Source of the DNA: Massilia sp. YIM B02769 | GTDB lineage: Bacteria > Pseudomonadota > Gammaproteobacteria > Burkholderiales > Burkholderiaceae_D | DNA: 64,000 nucleotides | Reading direction: 5' to 3' | NCBI RefSeq assembly: GCF_030411995.1 | Contig: NZ_JASNRC010000007.1 | Span: 25,481 to 89,480 of the forward strand | Shown: one piece after another, positions 9,152 to 18,336 of the stretch | Numbering within the stretch: position 1 is the stretch's first letter | Layout of the letters: each line of letters starts with the position of its first letter | Position numbers and translations under genes: made by a program | Notes under the pieces: generated by a model | The model's input: the letters and a program-made list of their open reading frames with translations, nothing else | The model's database searches: none | Told to the model about the DNA's origin: nothing

Positions 9152-9634
9152 CTAGCGCCCGGAGGCCTTGCCGCCGCTGCGCACCACGATCTGGACCGCG
9201 GTGATGCGGTCGTGGCGCGCAAAGCGCGCGGCCGAGCCGCCCGGCCGCCGCAGGCGCGCGCCGGCGCCGACCAGCGCCAGGTCGGCGGTGAAGCGGTGCA
9301 GCGACAGGATCGCCTCGAGCGCGCCCAGCGCCTCGCGTCCGAGCGCGGTGTCGCCGTCCTCGATGCGCGGTGTCACGCGGTGCAGGGCGCACAGTGCCAG
9401 GGCATTGTCGGCCAGGTGGGCTTGCAGGTTGCCGTGGCCGCTGCATTCCATCAGCGTTTCCTCGTGGCGGAACACGGCCTCGACCTCGGCCACCACGAGC
9501 GGCCAGCCGGCGATGAAGGCGTCGTCGGGCGCGGCCGCGAGCTGGCCGATGCGGGCGCACAGCATCTTGCGCGCGTGCCGCATCGCACTGCCGATTACAT
9601 GCAGTCGGCCATCGGAGCCGTTGCTACGCATCAT
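9152..9634 (-). CDS. Hemerythrin-like protein, degenerate
   Basis: A 160-residue helical protein. The segment FRHEETLMECSGHGNLQAH (about 55-73) resembles the central metal motif of bacteriohemerythrins, and HRFTAD (His113, Asp118) resembles the last ligand pair. Several usual histidines are missing: the first position of the HFxxEE motif is Val, and His77 is replaced by Asn. If it binds iron, the site is incomplete or altered, so O2 or NO sensing/binding is only a suggestion. Two adjacent ATGs (9634, 9631) follow GGGAA. It heads a two-gene unit with the universal stress protein, 63 bases from a perfect FNR/ANR palindrome, which fits a low-oxygen role. It could also be an unrelated helical protein. 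Confidence 0.6.
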   Translation of the reverse strand: MMRSNGSDGRLHVIGSAMRHARKMLCARIGQLAAAPDDAFIAGWPLVVAEVEAVFRHEETLMECSGHGNLQAHLADNALALCALHRVTPRIEDGDTALGREALGALEAILSLHRFTADLALVGAGARLRRPGGSAARFARHDRITAVQIVVRSGGKASGR

Positions 9635-9696
9635 GAAAGTTCCCGTATTGAGCCAAGGCCTGAAACGGTCAGTTTCGGCGCGTCAGACGACGCGGG

Positions 9697-9712
9697 TTTG
9701 ATCTAGATCAAA
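9697..9712. promoter_or_regulatory. Perfect FNR/ANR-type box
   Basis: The palindrome contains TTGAT-CTAG-ATCAA, an exact match to the TTGATnnnnATCAA consensus bound by FNR/ANR oxygen-responsive activators. It is centred about 70 bases upstream of the hemerythrin-like start on the minus strand, a position suited to activation. It lies in a 372-base gene-free stretch (9635-10006) that also serves the rightward remnant gene. Confidence 0.8.
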
Positions 9713-9802
9713 GTGCAGAAAGATGATTGGGAACGCATTTCCAGGGCGTCCTTCCGTGCTGGTCAAAGAGTTCGCCGGGGAATATGAATTTGTGCAAATG
9801 CA

Positions 9803-9816
9803 TTTACCGGGGTAAA
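9803..9816. promoter_or_regulatory. Small dyad in the divergent promoter region
   Basis: TTTACC-gg-GGTAAA inside an AT-rich stretch (about 9780-9830) that stands out from the GC-rich surroundings. It could be part of the rightward promoter for the 10007 gene. No regulator can be assigned. The rest of 9635-10006 shows nothing recognisable. Confidence 0.3.
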
Positions 9817-10006
9817 ATACTTTTCTGTCAACGCGGACACCGCGTCCGCGGTCCATCGCAGCGGCCACGCCCGTCTGCACCACTCCCTGGCAATCGCCGG
9901 TGCCCATGCACCGCATCCGATTGTGTTCGCCTTGTGCGGTCGATTCCGCACGCCCACCAGGTCGGCGCAGCAGCGCCGAGCGCATCGCTCTGAAAGGACG
10001 AAGACG

Positions 10007-10354
10007 ATGACTGTCATAGCACCCCGCTGGCCCACGCGCCTGCAACCGCATAACTTTGTACTGGCCACCGATCTCGACGGCACTCTGCTGGCCGGCAGCC
10101 CCGACGCCCGGCGCCGCGTGCGCGAACTGTTCGTCGCGCGCGTATCCGGCGCCCAGCTGACCAACTCCTGCAACGCCAACGCCATGACCGCGACCCTGCA
10201 CCAGGCCCTGAGCATGGGCGAGGACGAGCGCGCCTACCGCACCGCGCGCATGGGCATAGTCGTAGCCGACCATGACGTCGCGCGCTGGGGCGACGACTTC
10301 CTGGCGGCGGTCGCGGCCAGCGGCGCCGCACCGATAATCGCCGATGCGGCCTGA
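10007..10354 (+). pseudogene. Remnant: HAD-like N-terminus joined to a trehalose-phosphate-synthase-like C-terminus
   Basis: The 115-residue open frame starts with an AAAGGA ribosome site. Residues 15-41 look like the start of a HAD hydrolase, with the catalytic-loop motif DLDGTLL at 22-28. From about residue 56 the sequence switches to a stretch resembling the very end of OtsA-type trehalose-6-phosphate synthases (ATLHQALSMGEDER, then VVADHDVARWGDDFLAAV; compare the usual ALxxALxMPxxER...HDVxRWA pattern). Neither part is complete: the HAD part lacks motifs II-IV and the synthase part lacks the catalytic domains. The simplest reading is an internal deletion that fused a HAD phosphatase gene to a downstream synthase gene. 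It may still be translated. Confidence 0.55.
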
Positions 10355-10366
10355 GGATCATTCATT

Positions 10367-11458
10367 ATGCGTTATCTCATGACGAACAACGACCTGCAAG
10401 CCTGGCTGCTGGCGGTCGGTATCTGCCTGGCCGTGATCGTGCTGCTATACGGCGTGAAAGCGCTGCTGCTGCGGCGCCTGACGCACATCGCGCCGCACAC
10501 CGACACCTACCTCGACGACCTGGCCATCAAGATCCTGGCCAGCACCCAGCCCTTCTTCATCTTCCTGATGGGCGTGCATGCTGGGGCCCAGGTCCTGAGC
10601 CTGCCGCCGCGCAGCGAGACCATCCTGCAGCACCTGTCGGTGACGGTGTTCCTGCTGCAGGCGGCGCGCTGGGGCGACGTCGGTATCAAGGGCTGGTTCC
10701 ACCATTACCGGCTGCGCCGCAGCGCCGAGGACGCGGCCAGCACCACCTCGACCGCGGCGCTCGGCTTCGTCGCGCGCACGGCGCTGTGGGTGGTCATCCT
10801 GCTGATGATCCTCGATAACTTCGGCGTCAACATCACGACCCTGGTGGCCAGCCTCGGCATCGGCGGTATCGCGGTGGCGCTGGCGATGCAGAACATCCTC
10901 GGCGATTTGTTCTCCTCGCTGTCCATCGTGTTGGACAAGCCCTTCGTGGTGGGCGACTTCATCATCGTCGACGACGTGCTCGGCACCGTGGAGTATGTCG
11001 GCCTGAAGACCACGCGCCTGCGCAGCTTGGGCGGCGAGCAGATCGTGTTCTCGAACAGCGACCTGCTGAAAAGCCGCATCCGCAACTACAAGCACATGCA
11101 GACCCGGCGCATCGTGTTCGCGATCCGCACGCCGTACCAGATCACGAAGGCCCAGCTGCTGGCGGTGCCGGCGCTGCTGCGCGAAGCGGTGGAGCGGCAG
11201 GAAATGGCGACCTTCGACCGCGCCCACTTCAAGGGCTATGGCACGTCTTCGCTGGAATTCGAGACCGTGTACTACGTGAACAGCGGCGACTACGGCGTCT
11301 ACATGGACGTGCAGCAGGCGATCAATGTCTTCCTGTTCGAGCGCTTCGCCGAGCAGGACATCCCGTTCGCTTATCCGACCCAACTGCTCAAGCTCGACCA
11401 GCCGGACGAGTGGATGACGGTCACGCGTCCCGAAGAGCGGCGCGCTGCCAACAGCTAG
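10367..11458 (+). CDS. MscS family mechanosensitive ion channel
   Basis: A 363-residue inner-membrane protein. Hydrophobic segments lie near residues 10-30, 60-80 and 130-150, followed by the pore-lining helix and beta-domain signature GIGGIAVALAMQNILGD (about 163-179), then KPFVVGDFIIVDD and the VEYVGLKTTRLRSLGGEQ segment. This is the classical MscS pore-beta domain arrangement with a C-terminal alpha/beta part. The channel releases solutes on hypo-osmotic shock. It begins 12 bases after the remnant at 10007 and may be cotranscribed with it; an old association with trehalose synthesis would fit osmotic stress. GAGGAT precedes the ATG. Confidence 0.92.
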   Translation: MRYLMTNNDLQAWLLAVGICLAVIVLLYGVKALLLRRLTHIAPHTDTYLDDLAIKILASTQPFFIFLMGVHAGAQVLSLPPRSETILQHLSVTVFLLQAARWGDVGIKGWFHHYRLRRSAEDAASTTSTAALGFVARTALWVVILLMILDNFGVNITTLVASLGIGGIAVALAMQNILGDLFSSLSIVLDKPFVVGDFIIVDDVLGTVEYVGLKTTRLRSLGGEQIVFSNSDLLKSRIRNYKHMQTRRIVFAIRTPYQITKAQLLAVPALLREAVERQEMATFDRAHFKGYGTSSLEFETVYYVNSGDYGVYMDVQQAINVFLFERFAEQDIPFAYPTQLLKLDQPDEWMTVTRPEERRAANS

Positions 11459-11540
11459 CGGTCCCGCCCCGAGCCGCGCAGTATAATGTGGCCCGCTTGC
11501 CGGAATGGCAAGCGCGGACATGCATACGGAGACTGGAGAG

Positions 11541-13907
11541 ATGGCAGAGGGGCAGGGGTTTCTGCTGACACGGCACTGGCAGGACACGGACGCCGGCGTC
11601 GAGGTCGACTTCTGGCTCGCCACCGACGACGGCCCGCGCCGCGTGCGCGTGGCGCCGCAGCCGGCGATCGCCTTTGTGCCGCTCGAACAGCGCGAGGCGG
11701 CGGAGTTCGTGCTGCGCGGCGAGCGCGGCTGGGAATTGCGCGAACTCCAGCTGGCCGACTTCAACCACCGTCCGGTGCTGGGCCTGTATTGCCGCCACTA
11801 CCGCCAGCTGCTGCGCATCGAAAAGCGCCTGCGCATGCAGGGCGTGGCCGTGTACGAGGCGGACATCCGCCCGCCCGAGCGCTACCTGATGGAGCGCTTC
11901 ATCACCGCACCGGTGTCTTTCGGCGGCAACGCGCTGGACGCCGATCCGCGCCTTATCGACGGCCAGGTGAAGCCCGCGCCCGGCTACCGCCCCAGGCTGC
12001 GCCTGGTCTCGCTCGACATCGAAACCACCTCGACCGGAGAACTGCGCTCGATCGCACTCGAGGGCTGCGGCCAGCGCCAGGTCTACATGCTCGGCCCTGC
12101 AAACGGCGACCCCGCCGGCCTCGACTTCGACTTCGACTACTGCGCCAGCCGCGTCGAACTGCTCGACCGGCTGGAAGCGTGGTTCCGCCAGCACGACCCC
12201 GATGCCATCATCGGCTGGAACGTGATCCAGTTCGACATGCGCGTGCTGCAGGAACACGCCGAGCGCTACAACCGCCCGCTGCGCCTGGGGCGCGACGCCA
12301 GCGCCATCGAATGGCGCGAGCACAAGGGCGACGGCGAACATTACTTCATCTGCATCGCCGGGCGCCTGGTCATCGACGGCATCGAGGCGCTGCGCTCGGC
12401 GACCTGGAGTTTTCCCTCGTTCAGCCTGGAGTCGGTGTCGCAGGCCCTGCTCGGCGAAGGCAAGGCGATCGACAATCCCTACGACCGCATGGCCGAGATC
12501 GACCGCATGTTCGCCGAGGACAAGCCGGCCCTGGCGCGCTACAACCTGCAGGATTGCGTGCTGGTGACGCGCATTTTTGAAAAGACCGCGCTGCTGGCGT
12601 TCCTGCTGGAGCGCGCCAGCGTCACCGGCCTCGCCGTCGACCGCAGCGGCGGCTCGGTGGCCGCATTCGAACACCTGTACATCCCGCTGATGCACCGCCA
12701 GGGTTTCGTGGCGCCGAACGTGGGCGACGTGGCCGGGGGCGACAGCCCGGGCGGCTTCGTGATGGATTCGCGCTCCGGCCTGTACGACTCGGTACTGGTG
12801 CTGGACTACAAAAGCCTGTACCCGTCGATCATCCGCACCTTCCTGATCGACCCGGTCGGTCTGGTCGAAGGCCTGCGCCAGGACGCACCGGACACCGTGC
12901 CGGGCTTTCGCGGCGCGCGCTTCTCGCGCACGCGGCATTGCCTGCCCGGCATCGTGCGCGGCGTGTGGGAAGGGCGCGAAGCGGCCAAGCGCGAGAAGAA
13001 CGCGCCGCTGTCGCAGGCGCTGAAGATCATCATGAACGCCTTCTACGGCGTGCTCGGCGCCTACGGCTGCCGCTTCTTCGACCCGCGCCTGGCCTCCTCG
13101 ATCACGCTGCGCGGCCACGCCATCATGCACCGCACGCGCGAACTGATCGAGGAAGCGGGTTACCAGGTGATCTATGGCGACACCGATTCGACCTTCGTCT
13201 GGCTCGGCGCCGCCCACCCGGACGATGAAGCCGAGCGCATCGGCCGCGCGCTGGTGGCGCAGGTGAACAACTACTGGCACACCCATTTGAAGATCGAGCT
13301 GGGCCTGGACAGCGTGCTGGAACTCGAATACGAAGCGCATTACCGGCGCTTCCTGATGCCGACCGTGCGCGGTTCGGACGAGGGCAGCAAGAAGCGCTAT
13401 GCCGGGTTGACGGTCAAGGCGGACGGCGGCGAGGAGATGGTCTATAAAGGCCTGGAAACCGTGCGCACAGACTGGACGCCCTTGGCCCAGGGCTTCCAGC
13501 AGGCGCTGTACCTGCGCATCTTCAAGGGCGAGCCGTACGAGGACTTTGTGCGCGACACCGTGGCGCGGTTGCTGGCGGGCGAGTGCGACGACGCGCTGGT
13601 GTACCGCAAGCGCCTGCGCCGCCGGCTCGACGAGTACGAAAAGAATGTGCCGCCGCACGTGCGCGCGGCGCGCATCGCCGACGAACACTATCTGCGCCAG
13701 GGCAAGCCGGCGCTGTACCGCAAGGGCGGCGGCTGGATACGCTATGTGATGACGGTGTCCGGACCCGAGCCGCTGGAAGCGCTGCGCTCGACCATCGACT
13801 ACGAGCACTACCTGACAAGGCAGCTGGAACCGATCGCGGATGCGATCCTGCCGTTCATGGGCGACAGCTTTGCGCGCCTGACCAGCAGGCAGGGCGCGTT
13901 GTTCTGA
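11541..13907 (+). CDS. polB: DNA polymerase II (family B)
   Basis: A 788-residue protein, almost the length of E. coli Pol II (783). The N-terminus GFLLTRHWQDT, the exonuclease motif DIETT near residue 160, polymerase motif A DYKSLYPSIIRTF near 421 and motif C YGDTDS near 544-549 are all intact, so both polymerase and 3'-5' proofreading activities are expected. It is used in SOS-induced repair and replication restart. The ATG at 11541 has GGAGAG upstream and gives the family-like N-terminus; earlier in-frame starts at 11505 and 11520 add unrelated residues. No clear LexA box was seen in the short gap after the MscS gene. A composite repeat element starts 4 bases after the stop codon. Confidence 0.95.
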   Translation: MAEGQGFLLTRHWQDTDAGVEVDFWLATDDGPRRVRVAPQPAIAFVPLEQREAAEFVLRGERGWELRELQLADFNHRPVLGLYCRHYRQLLRIEKRLRMQGVAVYEADIRPPERYLMERFITAPVSFGGNALDADPRLIDGQVKPAPGYRPRLRLVSLDIETTSTGELRSIALEGCGQRQVYMLGPANGDPAGLDFDFDYCASRVELLDRLEAWFRQHDPDAIIGWNVIQFDMRVLQEHAERYNRPLRLGRDASAIEWREHKGDGEHYFICIAGRLVIDGIEALRSATWSFPSFSLESVSQALLGEGKAIDNPYDRMAEIDRMFAEDKPALARYNLQDCVLVTRIFEKTALLAFLLERASVTGLAVDRSGGSVAAFEHLYIPLMHRQGFVAPNVGDVAGGDSPGGFVMDSRSGLYDSVLVLDYKSLYPSIIRTFLIDPVGLVEGLRQDAPDTVPGFRGARFSRTRHCLPGIVRGVWEGREAAKREKNAPLSQALKIIMNAFYGVLGAYGCRFFDPRLASSITLRGHAIMHRTRELIEEAGYQVIYGDTDSTFVWLGAAHPDDEAERIGRALVAQVNNYWHTHLKIELGLDSVLELEYEAHYRRFLMPTVRGSDEGSKKRYAGLTVKADGGEEMVYKGLETVRTDWTPLAQGFQQALYLRIFKGEPYEDFVRDTVARLLAGECDDALVYRKRLRRRLDEYEKNVPPHVRAARIADEHYLRQGKPALYRKGGGWIRYVMTVSGPEPLEALRSTIDYEHYLTRQLEPIADAILPFMGDSFARLTSRQGALF

Positions 13908-13910
13908 CAC

Positions 13911-14031
13911 GCGTAGGGTGGGTTCTCGAACCCACCATGATGGTGCATGGCGTACCTGCCTGGTAGGTTCAAGAACCCACCGTGATGGTGCATGGCGTAC
14001 CTGCCTGGTAGGTTCAAGAACCCACCCTACG
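13911..14031. repeat. Composite palindromic intergenic repeat, unit 1 (with internal duplication)
   Basis: Begins GCGTAGGGTGGGTTC and ends GAACCCACCCTACG, its near inverse. Inside, a block of about 45 bases beginning TGATGGTGCATGGCGTACC occurs twice in tandem (13938 and 13983). It directly follows polB and could act as a transcript-end hairpin. It is a member of the repeat family described in the findings. Confidence 0.8.
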
Positions 14032-14049
14032 TCGCTCGAACGCTGAGAC

Positions 14050-14129
14050 GCGTAGGGTGGGTTCTCGAACCCACCGTGATGGTGCATGGCGTACCACCTG
14101 CCTGGTGGGTTCAAGAACCCACCCTACGC
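14050..14129. repeat. Composite palindromic intergenic repeat, unit 2
   Basis: Same architecture as unit 1 but with a single copy of the TGATGGTGCATGG block. Its right boundary overlaps the kinase gene: the TAG stop codon of that gene (14126-14124 on the minus strand) is part of the GTAGGGTGG arm. Confidence 0.8.
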
Positions 14130-16544
14130 CGCGGCCCACCCAATGAGTATTCGCTCCAGCTGCTCCAGATTCGCCGGCTTGACCAGGTGATGATCAAACC
14201 CCGCGCCTTTCGACAGCGTGAAGTCGTGCGCCTGGCCGTAGCCGGTGAGGGCAATCAGCAGCGCGTCGCGGCTGCCGGGCCGCTGGCGCAGTGCGCGCGC
14301 CAGCTGGTAGCCGTCGATGCGCGGCAGCCCGATGTCGAGGACGTACACGTCCGCGTTCGCGGCGTCGGTGGCTGGCCCGCTATCCGCCAGCAAAGCCTCG
14401 GCGTCGTCGAACAGCCTCACCGTGTGCCCCTGCGCTTCGAGCGCGGCGGCCAGCGAGGCGCCGGCGTCGCGGTTGTCGTCGACCACGGTGATGCGCAGCG
14501 GCCGTCCGGCGCCGGCCGGCGGCAGGGCGTTACCGCCGGCCGCAGGGTCGGCAACCGGCGCCGCGATCGTCGGCAACGTGATCGTGAACACGCTGCCTTG
14601 TCCCTGTCCCTCGCTGTCGGCCGTCACGGCGCCGCCATGCAGCCCGGCGATGCTCTTCACCAGCGTCAGCCCCAATCCGAGCCCGCCCTGGGCCCGGTCC
14701 GGCGTGCGTTCGCCCTGGGTGAACAGATCGAACACATGCGGCAGCAAACCGGGCGGGATGCCGCTGCCGTTGTCCGTCACCGACATCGCCGCCTGCCCAT
14801 CCTGCACCAGCAGGGCCACGCGCAGGCTGCCGTGCTGCTGGGTGTACTTGGCGGCGTTGTTCAGCAAATTCGACACCGCCTGCACCAGGCGCGTGCGGTC
14901 GCCGGACACGAATACCGGCGCATCCGGCAAATCCACCGCCAGCGCATGGTGGCGCGCCTCGATCAGCGGGCGTACCTGTTCGACGGCGCTGTCGACCACC
15001 GCGCGCAGTTCCACCGGCTCGCGTTCCATCTGCACCAGCCCGCGCGTGACGCGCGACACGTCTAGCAGATCGTCGACCAGCTCCGTCATGTGGCGCACCT
15101 GGCGCTCGATGATCTCGCCGGCGCGCAGCGCGTAGGCGGCGTCGCCCTGGCGCAGGCGCAGCACCTGGGCGGCGGTGCTGATCGGCGCCAGCGGATTGCG
15201 CAGTTCATGCGCCAGCATGGCCAGGAAATCGTCCTTGCGCTGGTTCGCCAGGCGCAGGGCGTGCTCGGCCATCTTCTGGTCGTCGATGTCGGTGCAGGTG
15301 CCCATCCAGCGCACGATGGCGCCGCTGTCGTCGCGCACCGGCAGCGCGCGCCCCAGCACCCAGCGGTAGTTGCCGTGGCGGTCGCGCAGGCGGTACTGGA
15401 TCTCGTAGGTGTCGCCCGTGGCTAGGCTGTGGCGCCAGGCGCGCCAGGCGCGGTCGCGGTCGTCGGGGTGGAACACGTCGGCCCAGTGCACGCCGTCGGT
15501 GCTGCCCGGGACCATGCCGGTGAACTCGTACCAGGGGTCGTTGTAATAGTCGTGGAAGCCGTCGGGCAGGGTCGACCACACCATCTGCGGCATGGCGTTG
15601 GCGATGGTGCGGAACATGGCTTCGCTGGCGGCCAGGGCGATCTCGGTGCGCAGGCGCTGGCTGGCGGTATGGGTGCGCTCGGCCACTTCGCGCATCAGGG
15701 CCAGGTCTTGCGCCGACCAGTCGCGCGGGCCGGCGGCGTTCACGAAGATCAGCGCCGCCAGCTGGTCGTCCTCGACCACCGGCAGGTCGACAAAGGCGGT
15801 CGCGCTCAGGGCCGCCAGCGATTCGGCCGCTTCCTGGGTGCGCGGGTCGGCGCCGGCATCGCGGATCACCACCGGGCGGTTGGCGCGCAGCTCGTCGATG
15901 AAATTGCCGAACTGGCGCAGGTCGATGGCGCCGGCCAGGCTCTCGACGCCCTCGGCGCACCAGTCGCGGTCGATGTGCACGGTGTCGCCGGCGGCGCCGA
16001 TCAGGCCGAAGCCGGCGCGGCTGGCGCCCAGGGTCTCGCCCAGGATGCGCGCGGCGCAATAGGTAATGTCCTCGGGCGTGCGCAAGTCGCGCAGGGCGTC
16101 GGTCAGGCGCGCCAGGGCATCGCGCCGCCGTTCGCCGAGCACGCGCTCGGTAACGTCGGAACCGAGCACCAGCACGCCGCCGACCTCGCTGGAACGGCCG
16201 CGCACCGGCTGGAACACGAAGTCGACGTAGCGTTCGACGGTGGGGCCGCCAGGGACCGCCTGTACCACATAGCGGGCGCCGTTGGCCGCGTAGGGCAGGC
16301 CTTCGCGGTAGACCTGGTCGAGGATGTGGACGTAGCCCTGGGTGGCGGCGTCGTCCAGCGCCTCGGCGATGGGCCGGCCGACGATGTCGCGCGCGCCGAC
16401 CAGGCGCTGGTAGCCGGGGTTGACGAATTCCACCTGGTGCGTGGGTCCGTGCAGCAGGGCCATGCACATCGGCGCCTCCTGGAATAGCGCGGCGAACTGG
16501 CGCCTGCTCTGGTAATCCTGATCGTGATCGTCGGCCTGGGTCAT
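14124..16544 (-). CDS. Hybrid sensor histidine kinase/response regulator (PAS-GAF-PAS-HisKA-HATPase-REC)
   Basis: An 806-residue soluble sensor with no convincing membrane segment. In order: a PAS domain (about 15-130), a GAF domain (about 155-300), a second PAS/PAC domain (about 310-430, WMGTCTDIDDQK at its end), HisKA with HELRNPLAPIS (phospho-His near 445), HATPase with NAAKYT and GLGLGLTLVKSIA, and a C-terminal receiver with DDN near the start and the acceptor Asp in VLDIGLP near 735. There is no output domain, so a phosphorelay partner elsewhere is expected. The start is the ATG of MTQADDHDQD; the 117 in-frame bases upstream do not look coding. It is divergent from the TerC-CBS gene. Signal unknown. 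Confidence 0.92.
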   Translation of the reverse strand: MTQADDHDQDYQSRRQFAALFQEAPMCMALLHGPTHQVEFVNPGYQRLVGARDIVGRPIAEALDDAATQGYVHILDQVYREGLPYAANGARYVVQAVPGGPTVERYVDFVFQPVRGRSSEVGGVLVLGSDVTERVLGERRRDALARLTDALRDLRTPEDITYCAARILGETLGASRAGFGLIGAAGDTVHIDRDWCAEGVESLAGAIDLRQFGNFIDELRANRPVVIRDAGADPRTQEAAESLAALSATAFVDLPVVEDDQLAALIFVNAAGPRDWSAQDLALMREVAERTHTASQRLRTEIALAASEAMFRTIANAMPQMVWSTLPDGFHDYYNDPWYEFTGMVPGSTDGVHWADVFHPDDRDRAWRAWRHSLATGDTYEIQYRLRDRHGNYRWVLGRALPVRDDSGAIVRWMGTCTDIDDQKMAEHALRLANQRKDDFLAMLAHELRNPLAPISTAAQVLRLRQGDAAYALRAGEIIERQVRHMTELVDDLLDVSRVTRGLVQMEREPVELRAVVDSAVEQVRPLIEARHHALAVDLPDAPVFVSGDRTRLVQAVSNLLNNAAKYTQQHGSLRVALLVQDGQAAMSVTDNGSGIPPGLLPHVFDLFTQGERTPDRAQGGLGLGLTLVKSIAGLHGGAVTADSEGQGQGSVFTITLPTIAAPVADPAAGGNALPPAGAGRPLRITVVDDNRDAGASLAAALEAQGHTVRLFDDAEALLADSGPATDAANADVYVLDIGLPRIDGYQLARALRQRPGSRDALLIALTGYGQAHDFTLSKGAGFDHHLVKPANLEQLERILIGWAAA

Positions 16545-16698
16545 GCGCTCGTTTGTGATGCGGGAAGTGGGAAAAGCGTGTGCAAGTGGGATTCCTGGAA
16601 CTGAGGCGTCATGATACCGCCTGCGCGCCGCTTGCGTGCGACCGGCAAGCGGCAAGATCATTACAATCGCTCATCCAACCACAAGCGGGGCAGTGACC

Positions 16699-18258
16699 AT
16701 GGAATGGCTATCCGATCCGAATATCTGGGTGGGTTTCCTGACCCTCGTCGTGCTCGAGATCGTCCTCGGCATCGACAACCTGATTTTCATTGCCATCCTG
16801 GCCGAAAAGCTGCCGCCGCACCAGCGCGACAAGGCGCGCCTGCTGGGCCTGGGCCTGGCGATGCTGATGCGCCTGGGGCTCCTGACCATGATCTCCTGGA
16901 TCGTGTCGCTGACCGAGCCCTTGTTCACGATGGGCAGCCTGAGTTTTTCAGGCCGCGACCTGATCCTGCTGCTGGGCGGCCTGTTCTTGCTGTTCAAGGC
17001 GACGGTGGAACTGCACGAGCGGGTCGAAGGCAAGACCCATGCGCAGGCCGGCCCGGTGGAGTTTGCCGCCTTCGGCGTGGTGGTGGCGCAGATCATCGCG
17101 CTCGACGCCGTGTTCTCGCTCGACTCGGTGATCACGGCGGTCGGCATGGTCGACGAACTCGGCGTCATGATGGCGGCGGTGGTGGTGTCGATGGGCGTGA
17201 TGCTGTTCGCCTCGAAGCCGCTGACACGCTTCGTGAACGCCCACCCGACCGTGGTGGTGCTGTGCCTGAGCTTCCTGCTGATGATCGGCCTGTCGCTGAT
17301 CGCCGAGGGCTTCGGCTTCCATATTCCGAAGAGCTACCTGTACGCGGCGATCGGCTTCTCGGTGCTGATCGAGGCGCTGAACCAGCTGGCGCACCGCAAC
17401 TTCGCGAAACACCAGTCGCACCTGCCGCTGCGCGAACGCACCGCCGATGCCGTGCTGCGCCTGCTCGGCGCGACGCCGGGCGCGGCGGCGGGCGGCACGG
17501 CCGACGCCAAGGACGCGCTGCAGGAAGACGCCTTCGAGCCGGAAGAGCGCAACATGGTCAGCGGCGTGCTCAGCCTGTCGCAGCGCTCGATCCGCTCGAT
17601 CATGACGAACCGCTCCGACATCTCCTGGATCGACCTGGAAGCCGACGCCGCCACCATCCGCACCCAGCTGCTCGACACGCCGCACGGCTTCTTTCCGGTC
17701 TGCCGCGGTGAGCTCGACGACATCGTCGGCGTGGCGCGCGCGAAAGACCTGATGGCGGACCTGACCCATGCCGGGCAAGTCGACCCGGCCCATGTGCGCC
17801 CGCCGATCATCGTGCCCGACGCCAGCGGCGTGCTGCAGGTGATGGACACGCTGAAGCGCTCGCATGGCCAGGTGGTCCTGATCGCCGACGAATACGGCAC
17901 CATCCAGGGCCTGGTGACGCCGATCGACATCCTGGAAGCGATCGCCGGCGAATTCCCCGACGAGGACGAACTGCCGGTGGTGCGCGTGGAGGGACAAGAC
18001 CGCTGGCGCGTGGACGGCAGCGCCGATCTGCACTACCTGGAGCAGGTGCTGGGCACCGACGCGCTGGTGAGCGAGAACGACGACTACACCTCGCTGGCCG
18101 GCTTCATGCTGGAGCGTTTCGGCACGCTGCCGGAAGTGGGGCAGGCGGTGGAACTCGACAAGCTGCGCTTCGAAGTGGCCGAGGTGCTGGACCGGCGCAT
18201 CGCCACGGTGCTGGTGACGCGCAGCGCGCCGGCGGTGCGCCAGGCGCGCGGCGCCTGA
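16699..18258 (+). CDS. TerC family membrane protein with CBS pair and CorC/HlyC domain
   Basis: A 519-residue protein. The N-terminal 220 residues are a TerC-type membrane domain with about seven hydrophobic helices and conserved acidic motifs (GIDNLIF and [14 protein letters not shown]). A CBS pair (about 290-410, with [12 protein letters not shown] and GFFPVCRG, then [19 protein letters not shown]) and a CorC/HlyC transporter-associated domain (about 435-510) follow. The layout matches E. coli YoaE/YegH, thought to handle metal ions such as Mn2+; direct function is not proved. ATG 16699 starts MEWLSDPN, the usual family start. Confidence 0.92.
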   Translation: MEWLSDPNIWVGFLTLVVLEIVLGIDNLIFIAILAEKLPPHQRDKARLLGLGLAMLMRLGLLTMISWIVSLTEPLFTMGSLSFSGRDLILLLGGLFLLFKATVELHERVEGKTHAQAGPVEFAAFGVVVAQIIALDAVFSLDSVITAVGMVDELGVMMAAVVVSMGVMLFASKPLTRFVNAHPTVVVLCLSFLLMIGLSLIAEGFGFHIPKSYLYAAIGFSVLIEALNQLAHRNFAKHQSHLPLRERTADAVLRLLGATPGAAAGGTADAKDALQEDAFEPEERNMVSGVLSLSQRSIRSIMTNRSDISWIDLEADAATIRTQLLDTPHGFFPVCRGELDDIVGVARAKDLMADLTHAGQVDPAHVRPPIIVPDASGVLQVMDTLKRSHGQVVLIADEYGTIQGLVTPIDILEAIAGEFPDEDELPVVRVEGQDRWRVDGSADLHYLEQVLGTDALVSENDDYTSLAGFMLERFGTLPEVGQAVELDKLRFEVAEVLDRRIATVLVTRSAPAVRQARGA

Positions 18259-18336
18259 GCATGACCCCAGACTTCGCCGATACCGTTTTCCGCGCCTTGC
18301 CTTGCCAGGGGGAGGCGGTATCTCGTGCGCCCCGGG

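Noticed and set aside
6987..9560. An 857-codon leftward frame across the dehydrogenase and stress genes
   Set aside because: Arg/Ala-rich out-of-frame translation of the recognised genes; no domain.
92..9634. A defence island around the helicase-nuclease
   Set aside because: None of the neighbours is a known defence, restriction or mobile gene.
11421..14114. An 897-codon open frame opposite polB
   Set aside because: Antisense to an intact DNA polymerase II; its N-terminal part is only translated repeat (GWVLEPT-type peptides).
13911..14129. Possible CRISPR array
   Set aside because: The repeated blocks are palindromic composites with near-tandem duplication, no unique spacers of constant length and no cas genes.
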